DNA from: JBBIGV01 sp037447335 | Lineage (GTDB): Bacteria > Bacteroidota > Ignavibacteria > Ignavibacteriales > Ignavibacteriaceae | Assembly: GCA_037447335.1 (NCBI GenBank) | Contig: JBBIGV010000047.1 | Coordinates: 1 to 27,708, forward strand | Length of the DNA stretch: 27,708 bases | Direction of reading: 5' to 3' | Shown: in pieces, positions 16,902 to 24,802 of the stretch | Layout: the number at the start of each line of letters is the position of its first letter | Numbering within the stretch: position 1 is the stretch's first letter | Notes under the pieces: model-generated | Told to the model about the DNA's origin: nothing | What the model saw: the letters and a program-made list of their open reading frames with translations, nothing else | Databases searched by the model: none | Program-made: the position numbers and the translations under genes

Positions 16902-17111
16902 TTATTTATAGCGCTGTATAACTTCTTTAAATGCCAGGACATTTATTCTGCCTTCTTCAAGAGCTTTAAATCTTTTCTCGGATTCTTTTGCCCATATCTT
17001 CTCAATACTTTCATCAGGTTTATTCAGACTGCGGGTCAACATTTCAATCAATTGCAATCTTTCAGCAGGACTAAGGTTTAAGGCTTCCTTTAATATCAAA
17101 TTAGAATCCAT
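16902..17111 (-). CDS. Addiction-module antitoxin-like protein, without toxin partner
   Basis: A 69-residue helical protein with the putative addiction-module component pattern: EALNLSPAERLQLIEMLTRS, then LNKPDESIEKIWAKESEKR and ending AFKEVIQRYK. The ATG at 17111 is chosen because AGGAAAG precedes it by a few bases; an earlier in-frame start at 17162 would add an unlike extension. Such genes are usually followed by a RelE/ParE-type toxin, but the 90 bp below it hold none and the DUF433 gene follows. It is thus a solitary antitoxin or has lost its partner. Confidence 0.8.
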   Translation of the reverse strand: MDSNLILKEALNLSPAERLQLIEMLTRSLNKPDESIEKIWAKESEKRFKALEEGRINVLAFKEVIQRYK

Positions 17112-17179
17112 AAAAACTTTCCTATCTATTTTATTTATTTCCTTGCAAAAATATACTAACAATTCATAATTCTTAAAAT

Positions 17180-18282
17180 TCAGGTTGAAGCACTTTTCTT
17201 AAAAAACCTGTAGTAGACTTCCATCACACCTCGTGCTGCCAGTATTGCCAGGAATGGTTCAACGGTGAGCGAATACCTTGAATTCGAAAAGTATAAAAAA
17301 TGTATACAGGTCAGTATTAAAACTGCTGTGCTCATAAAAAATATTTCTTTGCTGAATGGTATTTTTAGAAATCCTATAATTGCGAGGATAAGCAGTGGAA
17401 ACCTTAATCCAGCTATGATTCTGTAATGCAGACTCGCCTTTTCCCATTTGTTTACTGAAGCCAGAGGACCCCATAAATCCCACAGTGATAAAAGTCTGTC
17501 CTTTATAAACTTTGCTGGTTCCGTGACCATGTAAGTTACATAATCATTTATCGAGCTGCCTGCATCAATATAATCTCCTTCAAAGTGATTTGCTGTTAGA
17601 GTGAAATTATAAAATACATTCACACCCAAAGTGATCTTCCCGCTTACCAAAAATCCATATATCAGAAGAGTGCATACCGGTATCAGTATAAACAGCAAAT
17701 ATGTCCTCCCATTTTTATATTCTTTCCGACTGAATAAGAAAATTGATAACAAAATTCCCGGCGGAAGAAAAGTTGTCCTTATTATTGAGGCGATTCCTGC
17801 TGTCAATGCAGATAATTTGTAATTTGAATATGAGAGCAAATAAAGTGAAAGTACTAAGAAGAAAGTGCAGGCGACGTCTGATAAAATATACCTGACATAA
17901 TTTATCTGGTTAGGGTAAAGACTTACGATTAATGCAGCAATTAGTGGAAGTGTTTCTTCTTTGTAAATTACAAAGCTAATCCTGTAAACTAAATAGATAA
18001 TTACCACAGAGAGAATAATATTAAACAGAACCAATATCAAACCGGCAGCAGGAATATTCCCCGTAATAAATAGAAAAAGGGATATAATGCCCGGGTAACC
18101 GTTCGGGAACATAGTCGGGTATTTCCCATTTAGAAGCATTTGTGCCTGATTAATATACTCCCACGAATCAGCAGTGTACCAGGATTCAGCGTAGAAGAAT
18201 GATATGTAAATCCGGAACGCTAGTCCCGCTGAGAGGATGAATAGTAATTTTTTTTATTACTTAATTCTTTAACCAGTTTCAA
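17180..18282 (-). pseudogene. GT39/ArnT-like polytopic glycosyltransferase, 5' frameshift at A8 tract
   Basis: A membrane glycosyltransferase of the lipid-phosphate-sugar-dependent type, with about nine hydrophobic helices and a TADSWEYINQAQ loop containing the conserved acidic residue of the first periplasmic loop. That loop lies upstream of the first ATG at 18139, so the real gene must begin earlier. The coding frame opens only at 18253, after a TAA partly formed by eight A (18248-18255 on the minus strand). With nine A it would join to a TTG start at 18282 reading KLVKELSNKK then LLFILSAGLAF, giving the missing first helix. The tract length thus decides whether the N-terminus is made; slippage (phase variation), real loss or sequencing error are all possible. 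Confidence 0.65.
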
Positions 18283-18307
18283 TTTTAGAAGGTAAACTCT
18301 TTAATTG

Positions 18308-18385
18308 CGTAACAGTAAATAGTCATTAGTAATTAGTAACCAGTAAACAGTTTTCAATCTTACTTCTAACTACTCACCCTGTCAA
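18308..18385. repeat. AGTA/TACT-type degenerate repeat tract
   Basis: The stretch contains cagtaaatagtcattagt, aattagtaaccagtaaacag and then ttctaactactca. It has the same unit style as at 149-236 and at the edges of 14155-14413, and lies just upstream of the GT39-type gene. Confidence 0.45.
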
Positions 18386-18489
18386 ATAAGATTTGAGCCT
18401 GTTGCCTAAAAACATTTTCCCATAATGAGTTTTTAAATATTTCTCTCTATGCAATGCATCCTTTTGATTCAAGCAGGCTTCAAAGTAAT

Positions 18490-18990
18490 CAATTTTTTTT
18501 CTTCAACTTTCTGCTTGATCAGAAAGTAGCAAAGAATCAAGACTTTAAAAAAAACTACTAAAAATTCACTTCATTGCGTTATAACAAAATAACTCCCCCG
18601 CAAAGCGGGGTCAAACAGATTTTGTTATTTAACTCTTCATTCCGTGAATTTTCCTAACGTGATTTATTTATGTCATTTGTTTGAAAATTATTCAGCGCCT
18701 AAAAATAATTTTAAATGCTCCTCAAAAGAACTGCGCTTGTCCTGAGCCTGCCGAAGGATTAAGAAATTATTCTCTGTGCCTAAAAAGAATTGCGAAAAGA
18801 AATTTTAAGTAGCAGAACGTAAAAACAAAATCTGTTCGAATTTCGCGAAGCGGAAAAGTTATTTTGTTTTAGTGACGCGAAATAAAATTTCAGCAATTAT
18901 TTTTCAGCACCTGTTTCTTCCTGCCTGCCGGCAGGCAGGTTGATTCTTTTCTGGAGTTTATCCCGAACGTGATTCGGGGCTAAGAAAAGA
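18490..18990. repeat. About 500 bp nested inverted-repeat element, no gene
   Basis: Most of the 745 bp gene-free interval 18283-19027 is built from inverted repeats. Two 44-45 bp arms, 18583-18626 and 18824-18868, are reverse complements with identical ends (aacaaaatctgtt and agttattttgtt) but different G+C hairpins inside (ccccgcaaagcgggg against ttcgcgaagcgga). Outside them, caactttctgcttgatcag with agaatcaag at the left answers ttgattcttttct with agaaaagaatgaa at the right. A 20 bp perfect palindrome made of cctgcctgcc and ggcaggcagg lies at 18920-18939, and cccgaacgtgattcgggg at 18962-18979. No open frame of note is present on either strand; it may be a non-autonomous mobile element. Confidence 0.65.
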
Positions 18991-19027
18991 ATGAAAGTTC
19001 AAATTAGTTGATTTGTAAAACCAGTAA

Positions 19028-19294
19028 TTAAGCTGTTTTACTTTTGAACAACTTATTCCCGAAATTATAAAACCACGCTATAAGCACTCCGCAAATAAAC
19101 CCATCTACAAATCCCCAGATGAAACCGACTATGCCTCCGGCAAAGCTGTAAGTATAACCCCAGTAGAAGCCACTTAGTTTGGAAATGATTGCGCCCGGTG
19201 AGCCCCAATATAAAAGCCACCACGTTCCGAGCATTACTGCCAAGCCCCAGACCAGACCAAGTGCAAAACCAAGATTCCTTTTACGTAGTTCCAT
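19028..19294 (-). CDS. Small two-helix membrane protein (holin-like family)
   Basis: An 88-residue protein with two hydrophobic regions (LGFALGLVWGLAVMLGTWW at 8-26, and FAGGIVGFIWGFVDGFICG) rich in Gly and Trp, ending in a basic tail (NKLFKSKTA). The ATG at 19294 is preceded by a strong GGGAGGG ribosome site; an earlier in-frame start adds Arg-rich spacer-coded residues and is rejected. The pattern resembles short proteins labelled holin in Bacteroidota/Ignavibacteria genomes, but there is no lysis context here, so that name should not be taken as a function. Confidence 0.7.
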   Translation of the reverse strand: MELRKRNLGFALGLVWGLAVMLGTWWLLYWGSPGAIISKLSGFYWGYTYSFAGGIVGFIWGFVDGFICGVLIAWFYNFGNKLFKSKTA

Positions 19295-19475
19295 TTTACC
19301 CTCCCGAATTGAATGAATGAAATAGTTAATTAGTTTGCAACGGCGAAGCTGACTCGTCCCGACGAAGATTCGCGTAGCCGGAAAGCGAAGCCGTGTCAAT
19401 GGTCATTCCTTGTCATTGGAAGGTCAGGTATTAACATAAAACCAACCAACTAATAACGGAATATTAATGCAAATT

Positions 19476-21089
19476 TTATTCTACCCTAAAACTACTAATC
19501 TTTTTTAAGAAGTTTATATCCCAACCTGTTTTGGTACTTAAAACAAAAATTTTATATCGCCACTTTTCAATTCCCGAGGCAGGGAAAAATCTTTCTTTCA
19601 TTTCATAGTCTGGATCATAAGCGAGGTTTAATGGTCTTGAAATAACTTCACCAGAGTTGAACAGACCATCCTTGTAATTATCTAATTTTGCTTTCAATAG
19701 CATTAATGAACCGGGATAACTTTCTATGAAAAATATCCTGGCCATATAACCAGGCTCCTGTTGCTTTTTGTTGATGAATAATTTCATTAATTCAGTTGAA
19801 TAAGGTGATAAAACTGTTACATTTCCATCCTTCATCAAATAATAAGTCAAAACAAAATCGGTAGTTACTATTGTTTGATTCGAATCTGTTGCAGTTTTAT
19901 CTGATTTAATTATGCTTATTATTTCCTGAATAGGAATAGCAAGCCCATTTTTATGCAAGTGCTGTTTACTGTTAATATTATACGAACCGATAAGCCATAG
20001 AACTAAAATTGATATAGTACATAGCGAAGTAAGATGAAAAACTTTTCCAAATATGATCTTTGACTTGTAACTCCCATGTAGATAAAATACAACAGCTGAT
20101 AACACTGCGATAATTAGCATTGGTAAAACAATAAATCCACGTGGTGCATAAATCCCTGCAAACAGGGAATAGACAAATGAGAGAACAAACAGTAAACCGG
20201 TTATATAAAAAACAGGATTAAATAATTGAATGTTAAGAAAAGAATGACCTATGTTCGGTGTGCCGCTTATTTCATTTTTAATTTCTTTTCTTCCCTTAAA
20301 GTAAAAAGCAATGCCGGCTATAAATGCTATTAAACCAATGATTAAAAAAATAATGAATGAAACATTCCACGGAAATGAACTTTGACCAAATAGAATTGAG
20401 TATAGATAATATCCGCCAGAAATTAATGGTGATGTTCCTATAAATTCTTCATATATACCTTTGCGAATGAAAAAACCCTCTGCGTGTGAAATAAAAGTTG
20501 ATATGTAAGGCAGGAATAAAAGCAAAGCACCGGTTAGTACGATAAGAGTTTGCTTAGTCCGAAACCAGGTTTTTTCTTTTATATCGAGCAACAAAACAGT
20601 AAGAAGTACTGAAGCAATTACCATAAACGTTTGGTAATTTGTGTAAAGTGAAGTTGCAACAATAGCAATAAGGACTATTGGTTTAACAATCCTTTTTCTT
20701 TTCTTTTCGGAGTTCCAAAGAGATATAAATAAATAGATGGAAAGAATTGTTAAGAAAGTCCAGAACGGATACCACCGAATTGATTTTCCCCAAAGAAAAA
20801 CGAGCGGATGCAGTAACATTATAATTCCACTCGCGGCTGACCAGCTAAATAAATTGGTTATTTTGTAAACAAGCTTGCTGCAGATAATTACCGAAAGCAG
20901 TAGGAATATTATTGAAGGGAGAGCAAGCCAAAACTCATTTAAGCAGAATAATTCCAGAAAAATTTTATTTAAAATGTATTGAACAGGCGGGTGATAATCG
21001 TAAACTGAAGTAAAGCCAATTATTTCTTTGATGCCTCTGTCAGCAACTAATATAAGGTTGTGCAGTTCATCGCCGTAGAAAGTAAACAA
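19476..21089 (-). CDS. GT39/ArnT-like polytopic glycosyltransferase, probably lacking its first helix
   Basis: A 537-residue protein with about ten membrane helices and a soluble C-terminal part, like dolichyl- or undecaprenyl-phosphate-sugar glycosyltransferases of the inner membrane. The acidic motif YGDELHN (5-11) corresponds to the conserved Asp-Glu of the first periplasmic loop, normally preceded by a helix that is absent here. A TTG at 21089 with AAGGAG a few bases upstream is a plausible start. Upstream the frame reads NLEGVSLF, which itself looks like family sequence, and then meets a TGA. The gene may therefore be 5'-truncated by a junction with the methyltransferase gene. The rest is intact. 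Confidence 0.75.
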   Translation of the reverse strand: MFTFYGDELHNLILVADRGIKEIIGFTSVYDYHPPVQYILNKIFLELFCLNEFWLALPSIIFLLLSVIICSKLVYKITNLFSWSAASGIIMLLHPLVFLWGKSIRWYPFWTFLTILSIYLFISLWNSEKKRKRIVKPIVLIAIVATSLYTNYQTFMVIASVLLTVLLLDIKEKTWFRTKQTLIVLTGALLLFLPYISTFISHAEGFFIRKGIYEEFIGTSPLISGGYYLYSILFGQSSFPWNVSFIIFLIIGLIAFIAGIAFYFKGRKEIKNEISGTPNIGHSFLNIQLFNPVFYITGLLFVLSFVYSLFAGIYAPRGFIVLPMLIIAVLSAVVFYLHGSYKSKIIFGKVFHLTSLCTISILVLWLIGSYNINSKQHLHKNGLAIPIQEIISIIKSDKTATDSNQTIVTTDFVLTYYLMKDGNVTVLSPYSTELMKLFINKKQQEPGYMARIFFIESYPGSLMLLKAKLDNYKDGLFNSGEVISRPLNLAYDPDYEMKERFFPASGIEKWRYKIFVLSTKTGWDINFLKKISSFRVE

Positions 21090-21111
21090 TGATACTCCTT
21101 CTAAATTTCAA

Positions 21112-21846
21112 TTATTCACAAACAAACTCATCAGATTCTTCAATCTGCTTATTATTTATCGAAGTGACGGTGTAACCAAAATCAGCTAAAAGCTTTAAGC
21201 ATTTAGCTCTAAGTTCTGCGCTATGCGTTGCAAGAAAGATAATCGGCTTTTTAGTTTTTAATATTTTTTTTACACCAATGAGTGCTTCATATTCAGCACC
21301 CTCCATATCCATTTTAATCGGATCGGGAAGAGGATTACCATCCTTAATAAATTCGTCAAGACTGGTTGTTTCAATTTCAATTTCACCTTCATTGGAAATA
21401 TGACTCATCGATCAGTTGTCAGTTGCAGTGAACCGCATCTTTGATATTTCATTGCTCACAGCTTTTTCTACAACGCTTACATTCTTAAGCTTGTTTAGCG
21501 CTATGTGTTTTTTTAAATAAGAAATATTCTCCGGGAGTGGTTCAAAGGAAAATACTTTACCTTCCTTGCCTGTAAGTACTGAAGCGAGCAAAGAGTAGTA
21601 GCCAACATTTGCACCAACATCAAAAACTGTCATTCCTGATTTTATATATTTGCTGAACAAAACCTGCTTATCCAATTCATACGTTCCTAACCAGCAGCCA
21701 TTAATGCTGCTTCCTTTAATCCATTTTTTCCCTTTTAACGGACCCTGAAGAATCGGCAAAACAGTTTTACCAGGAATTAATTTAGGAGGAAAGCGGAGTA
21801 ACTTACCAAAATGAGTTCTGAAATCAGATTTAGATATATTGATCAT
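21112..21846 (-). pseudogene. FkbM-family methyltransferase, interrupted by in-frame TGA
   Basis: FkbM proteins are SAM-dependent O-methyltransferases that cap or decorate sugars. Seen are the SAM-binding VFDVGANVGYYSLLA (94-108) and FSFEPLPENISYLKKH, then TATDN, a TGA at 21412-21414, and in the same frame SMSHISNEG, TTSLDEF and the family motif IKMDMEGAEYEAL, ending DEFVCE. Without the stop the protein would have 244 residues, a normal length. The two fragments alone would lack either the SAM pocket or the catalytic C-terminal part. It follows a second FkbM gene in the same frame. Confidence 0.88.
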
Positions 21847-21879
21847 ATTCTTTTTGCCAACAATATACAGCTTCCGTTA

Positions 21880-22623
21880 TCATCTTTCTATGGGGCCAAT
21901 ATTAAAACCAAGTTCAACCAGCTTAGAAATAAATTCACTTCTATTTCCCGAGTGGTTGTGAATTTCAATTGCAAGCTGATTAGTAATTTCAAGCAAAGAA
22001 GTATCATTTATGAAATCAAATTCACTTCCCTCGATATCACATTTCAGGAAATCAATGTTTTGCAGGTTGTTTAATTCAATAAATTTTTTCTGAACGATAA
22101 ATTCTGCATCTGACGATTCAGACATTTTTAACATTTCATTTTGAGTTTGTGAGCGTGATCCGATAAAATATCGTTGTAATGTAACCCTATTCCTAAAACC
22201 ATTTAACTCCATCTGTCTCAAAAATAATTTATTAAAATCGGCATTCGGTTCAACAGCAATTATTTTACAGCGATTGCTGTTAGCAAGCGCATGCATAGTG
22301 AAGCTGCCAACATTTGCACCAAGGTCTACTACTACCCCGTTATCAGGAATCTTTATAAAATCATTCTGCAAGTAAACTCTGCGCACCCATATTTCCCTGA
22401 TGCTGCTGAAAACCTGTCCACCAATAAGCTTAACTTTTCCTTACTTCGCATTTACAATTATAGGGCCTTCTCCGAATAATTTATCCGCCGGTTGAAGATT
22501 CTTTCCTCTAATACATTTTGGTAGTGTAACCAAAATAAAAATCAGCCATTTAAATGCAGCTTGAACTCCGCAAACCTTTCTGATAACGATTAAGTCATTC
22601 AATATTTGTATTATAAATCTCAC
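21880..22623 (-). pseudogene. FkbM-family methyltransferase, interrupted by in-frame TAA
   Basis: Starts with GTG at 22623, immediately after the stop of the GT2 gene. Residues 1-60 end in GPIIVNAK at a TAA (22441-22443); the same frame continues GKVKLIGGQVFSSI, VVVDLGANVGSFTMHA (SAM pocket) and LKCDIEGSEFDFI, a typical FkbM motif. It ends at TGA-TAA (21877-21882) after GPIER. Past these two stops the frame reads RKLYIVGKKN, resembling a usual FkbM C-terminal strand, and then runs into the next gene's ATG, so the 3' end is probably damaged too. It is a second sugar O-methyltransferase lost as sequenced. Confidence 0.86.
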
Positions 22624-23529
22624 TTAAATTTCCAGACCGTAATGTTCAGTGATCACTTTCTGAATAGTTTTCTTTTCCTCTCTTGCCAGTTTTTCTATCT
22701 GATAAACTTTGACATCAACCAGAAACCGGTACCAGAATGCATGGAGGTAGTGAAATATGAAACCTTCTTTTCCATCAAGAAATCCAAGCTTAAAGAAGTA
22801 ACGATGAATATAGTAGAGGAAGGGTCTAAGGAATAAAGGTATATGGAAGTAAAGTTTTTCTTTGAACCATCTTTTTCTTTCTGTTTTATTGCCCCAAAAC
22901 TTGGCCACAGTATCGATACTTTTTAGTTTATGTTTCTGTATGAGGAACTCAACTGCTTCACGGGTTGAGTAGTTATTGTGTTTATCTGTCCACAAAGAAA
23001 TGTTTTTTTGCCTGTCATAATTCATTTCATAAACATCAATATCTGATATGAGTGTTCTTCCGTTTACAGTAATATGTTCGTCCATCCATCTTTCTTCCAT
23101 TTTTCCTTTGGACTTTTTATAAACAAGCAAAAAATAGTTTGGATAAAAACCGCCATGCCTTATCCATCTTCCCATAAAAAATATTTTCATCTTAACATAT
23201 ACACCATCGGCTTTGTCATATTCAATACTATATCTTAGCTCTTCAAACCCTTCTTTAGTCCAGCGCTCATCAGCATCCAGACGTAGTATCCATTCGTTTT
23301 TTATTTCAGCATTCTCCAAAGCCCAGATGAACTGCTTAGAATAGTTAATGAACTTATTTTGATACCATTTTATTTTATATGAATCTGCAATCGAAATGGT
23401 TTCGTCGGTGGAAAAGGAATCAACGATTACTATTTCATTGACATACTCTATAACTGAATCAATACATTCTTTTAAATTCAGTTTTTCATTGAATGTCATT
23501 ATTATGGCTGAAACTGGAAGCTTGGTCAT
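22624..23529 (-). CDS. GT2 glycosyltransferase (WaaE/KdtX-like)
   Basis: A 301-residue GT-A enzyme with VSAIIMTFNEKLNLKECI at the start, DSFSTDET (37-44) and the metal-binding LDADE (84-88). The C-terminal part (YIHRYFFKLGFLDGKEGF) is typical of the WaaE/lipopolysaccharide core beta-glycosyltransferase subgroup. It transfers one sugar to the lipid-linked acceptor at the inner face of the membrane. The frame is intact and tightly packed: 4 bp after the GT4 gene and touching the FkbM gene below. Confidence 0.92.
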   Translation of the reverse strand: MTKLPVSAIIMTFNEKLNLKECIDSVIEYVNEIVIVDSFSTDETISIADSYKIKWYQNKFINYSKQFIWALENAEIKNEWILRLDADERWTKEGFEELRYSIEYDKADGVYVKMKIFFMGRWIRHGGFYPNYFLLVYKKSKGKMEERWMDEHITVNGRTLISDIDVYEMNYDRQKNISLWTDKHNNYSTREAVEFLIQKHKLKSIDTVAKFWGNKTERKRWFKEKLYFHIPLFLRPFLYYIHRYFFKLGFLDGKEGFIFHYLHAFWYRFLVDVKVYQIEKLAREEKKTIQKVITEHYGLEI

Positions 23530-23533
23530 TATT

Positions 23534-24799
23534 TTATTTCACATTTATCATTTCTTGAACTTTATTTTTAAAAGCAACAGCAAGTTTATCCCAGTTATAT
23601 TTATTCTTTATAAGTTGAATCCCGTTTTTTCCCATCTGTTCCGTATCTGAATTCAGAATTTCAGTTATCGATTCTGCAAATTTATCCGGAGTATTCTCAA
23701 TCCATTTTCCGCAATTATATTTATCAACATCTTGCCAGGGAGTATTTTTGCTTGCAATAACAGGAGTGCCTGCTGCGAGAGCTTCAGCGTAAACCATGCC
23801 GAAGTTTTCGTGGTAGGATGCTAATGCAAATACATCTGCATTTCTTAAAAATTCAATTTTATCAAATCCATCAATCCTACCTATCAAAAATACATTTTCT
23901 CTCAATCCTGAATTCTCAATCATCCAATCAAGATTCTGTCTTTCCCCGAAGTCTTCCCCCGCAATCAGAAGCACTATGTCATCACTTTTTCCTTTTTCCT
24001 TTGCCTCTTTTATTACTTTTTTTACCGCTTCAATCAGTATGTCATATCCCTTGACCTTCTGCAGCCTGCCCAATGAAACAATTATTTTTTTATTTGAGCA
24101 GTCAAATCCGGTGTATTTATTATAGAAAGATCTGTCCTTTTGTTTATTGTTCAATGAAAACAGATCGGGGCTGACGCCATTGGGAATTACAAAGGTTTGA
24201 GCCGATGGGTAAACGGCAAGGACGTCCTGCTTTTCTGCTTCAGAGGTTAGGTGCCAATAAAACGGCTGATCCTTATTCGCTCCGCTTCGCCGGAACAGGT
24301 TGACTGATTGCCCGCCTTTGCGGGATTGGTTAATTTGATTCCAGCCCGCCGGGGCTGGAATAAAGAGGCGGAGCCAAAGTTTTTTGAATTTGCTGCCTTG
24401 TTCCAGGCACCATTTACCAAGCTGTCCTCTTGGTGATATTATCAGTGGTTTATTTAACAGTCTGCAAAAGAAAATTGTAAATGGCGTTGGAGGTGAGAAA
24501 ATGGAAATTAAATAAACTATATCGGCGCTTTTTATTTCCTTGCTTAAATTAAACAGCATTGAAATGGAAGTTCCTCTTGAATCAAGCGATTTATGATATT
24601 TTACCGGCAGGTCGTTTTCCAATGTATGAAATATACCAGGCTTAACTTTTAACTTTTCCTTACCATCAGCATTCGTAGTAATTACCTTTACATCAGCATT
24701 CTGTCTCTTTAATGCTTTTGCTAATTCATAAGTAGAAAAAATTGGTCCGCCGTAGTATAAAGCCGGATAGAAAGAGGGTGCTATAAACAGAATTTTCAT
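23534..24799 (-). CDS. GT4 glycosyltransferase with a 32-codon palindromic insert
   Basis: A 421-residue GT-B fold retaining glycosyltransferase. The N-terminal acceptor domain shows YYGGPIFSTYELAKAL and PLIISPRGQLGKW; the C-terminal nucleotide-sugar domain has IIVSLGRLQKVKGYDILIEA and the E-x7-E region ENFGMVYAEALAAGTPVIAS. Between LWLRLFIP and FYWHLTSEAEKQDVL (residues about 149-178) lies a stretch rich in Gln, Asn, Ser and Gly that homologues lack. Its DNA is a palindromic repeat (24279-24374) whose length is a multiple of three, so the frame survives. Tolerance is plausible because it lies in the inter-strand linker before the LTSEAEK helix. Nothing else is broken. Confidence 0.9.
   Translation of the reverse strand: MKILFIAPSFYPALYYGGPIFSTYELAKALKRQNADVKVITTNADGKEKLKVKPGIFHTLENDLPVKYHKSLDSRGTSISMLFNLSKEIKSADIVYLISIFSPPTPFTIFFCRLLNKPLIISPRGQLGKWCLEQGSKFKKLWLRLFIPAPAGWNQINQSRKGGQSVNLFRRSGANKDQPFYWHLTSEAEKQDVLAVYPSAQTFVIPNGVSPDLFSLNNKQKDRSFYNKYTGFDCSNKKIIVSLGRLQKVKGYDILIEAVKKVIKEAKEKGKSDDIVLLIAGEDFGERQNLDWMIENSGLRENVFLIGRIDGFDKIEFLRNADVFALASYHENFGMVYAEALAAGTPVIASKNTPWQDVDKYNCGKWIENTPDKFAESITEILNSDTEQMGKNGIQLIKNKYNWDKLAVAFKNKVQEMINVK
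24279..24374. repeat. 96 bp palindromic cassette inside a coding sequence
   Basis: Bounded by outer 7 bp inverted repeats gctccgc (24279-24285) and gcggagc (24368-24374). It contains a 10 bp stem attccagccc / gggctggaat with a 4-base loop (24338-24361) and a stem cccgc / gcggg (24311-24324). The length is exactly 96 bp (32 codons). The inner stem-loop style, cccgc(aaag)gcggg, matches hairpins of the 18490-18990 element. Confidence 0.75.
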
Positions 24800-24802
24800 T
24801 TA

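Noticed and set aside
18830..18856. tRNA T-loop-like gttcgaa in the inverted-repeat element
   Set aside because: No acceptor, D or anticodon stem can be drawn around it; it belongs to the repeat arm hairpin.
6833..22623. Alternative genetic code (TGA or another stop read as an amino acid)
   Set aside because: All three stop codons appear inside genes, and intact genes such as the Wzi-like one (TGA), the carbamoyltransferase (TAG) and the 6-dehydrogenase (TAA) end normally at them.
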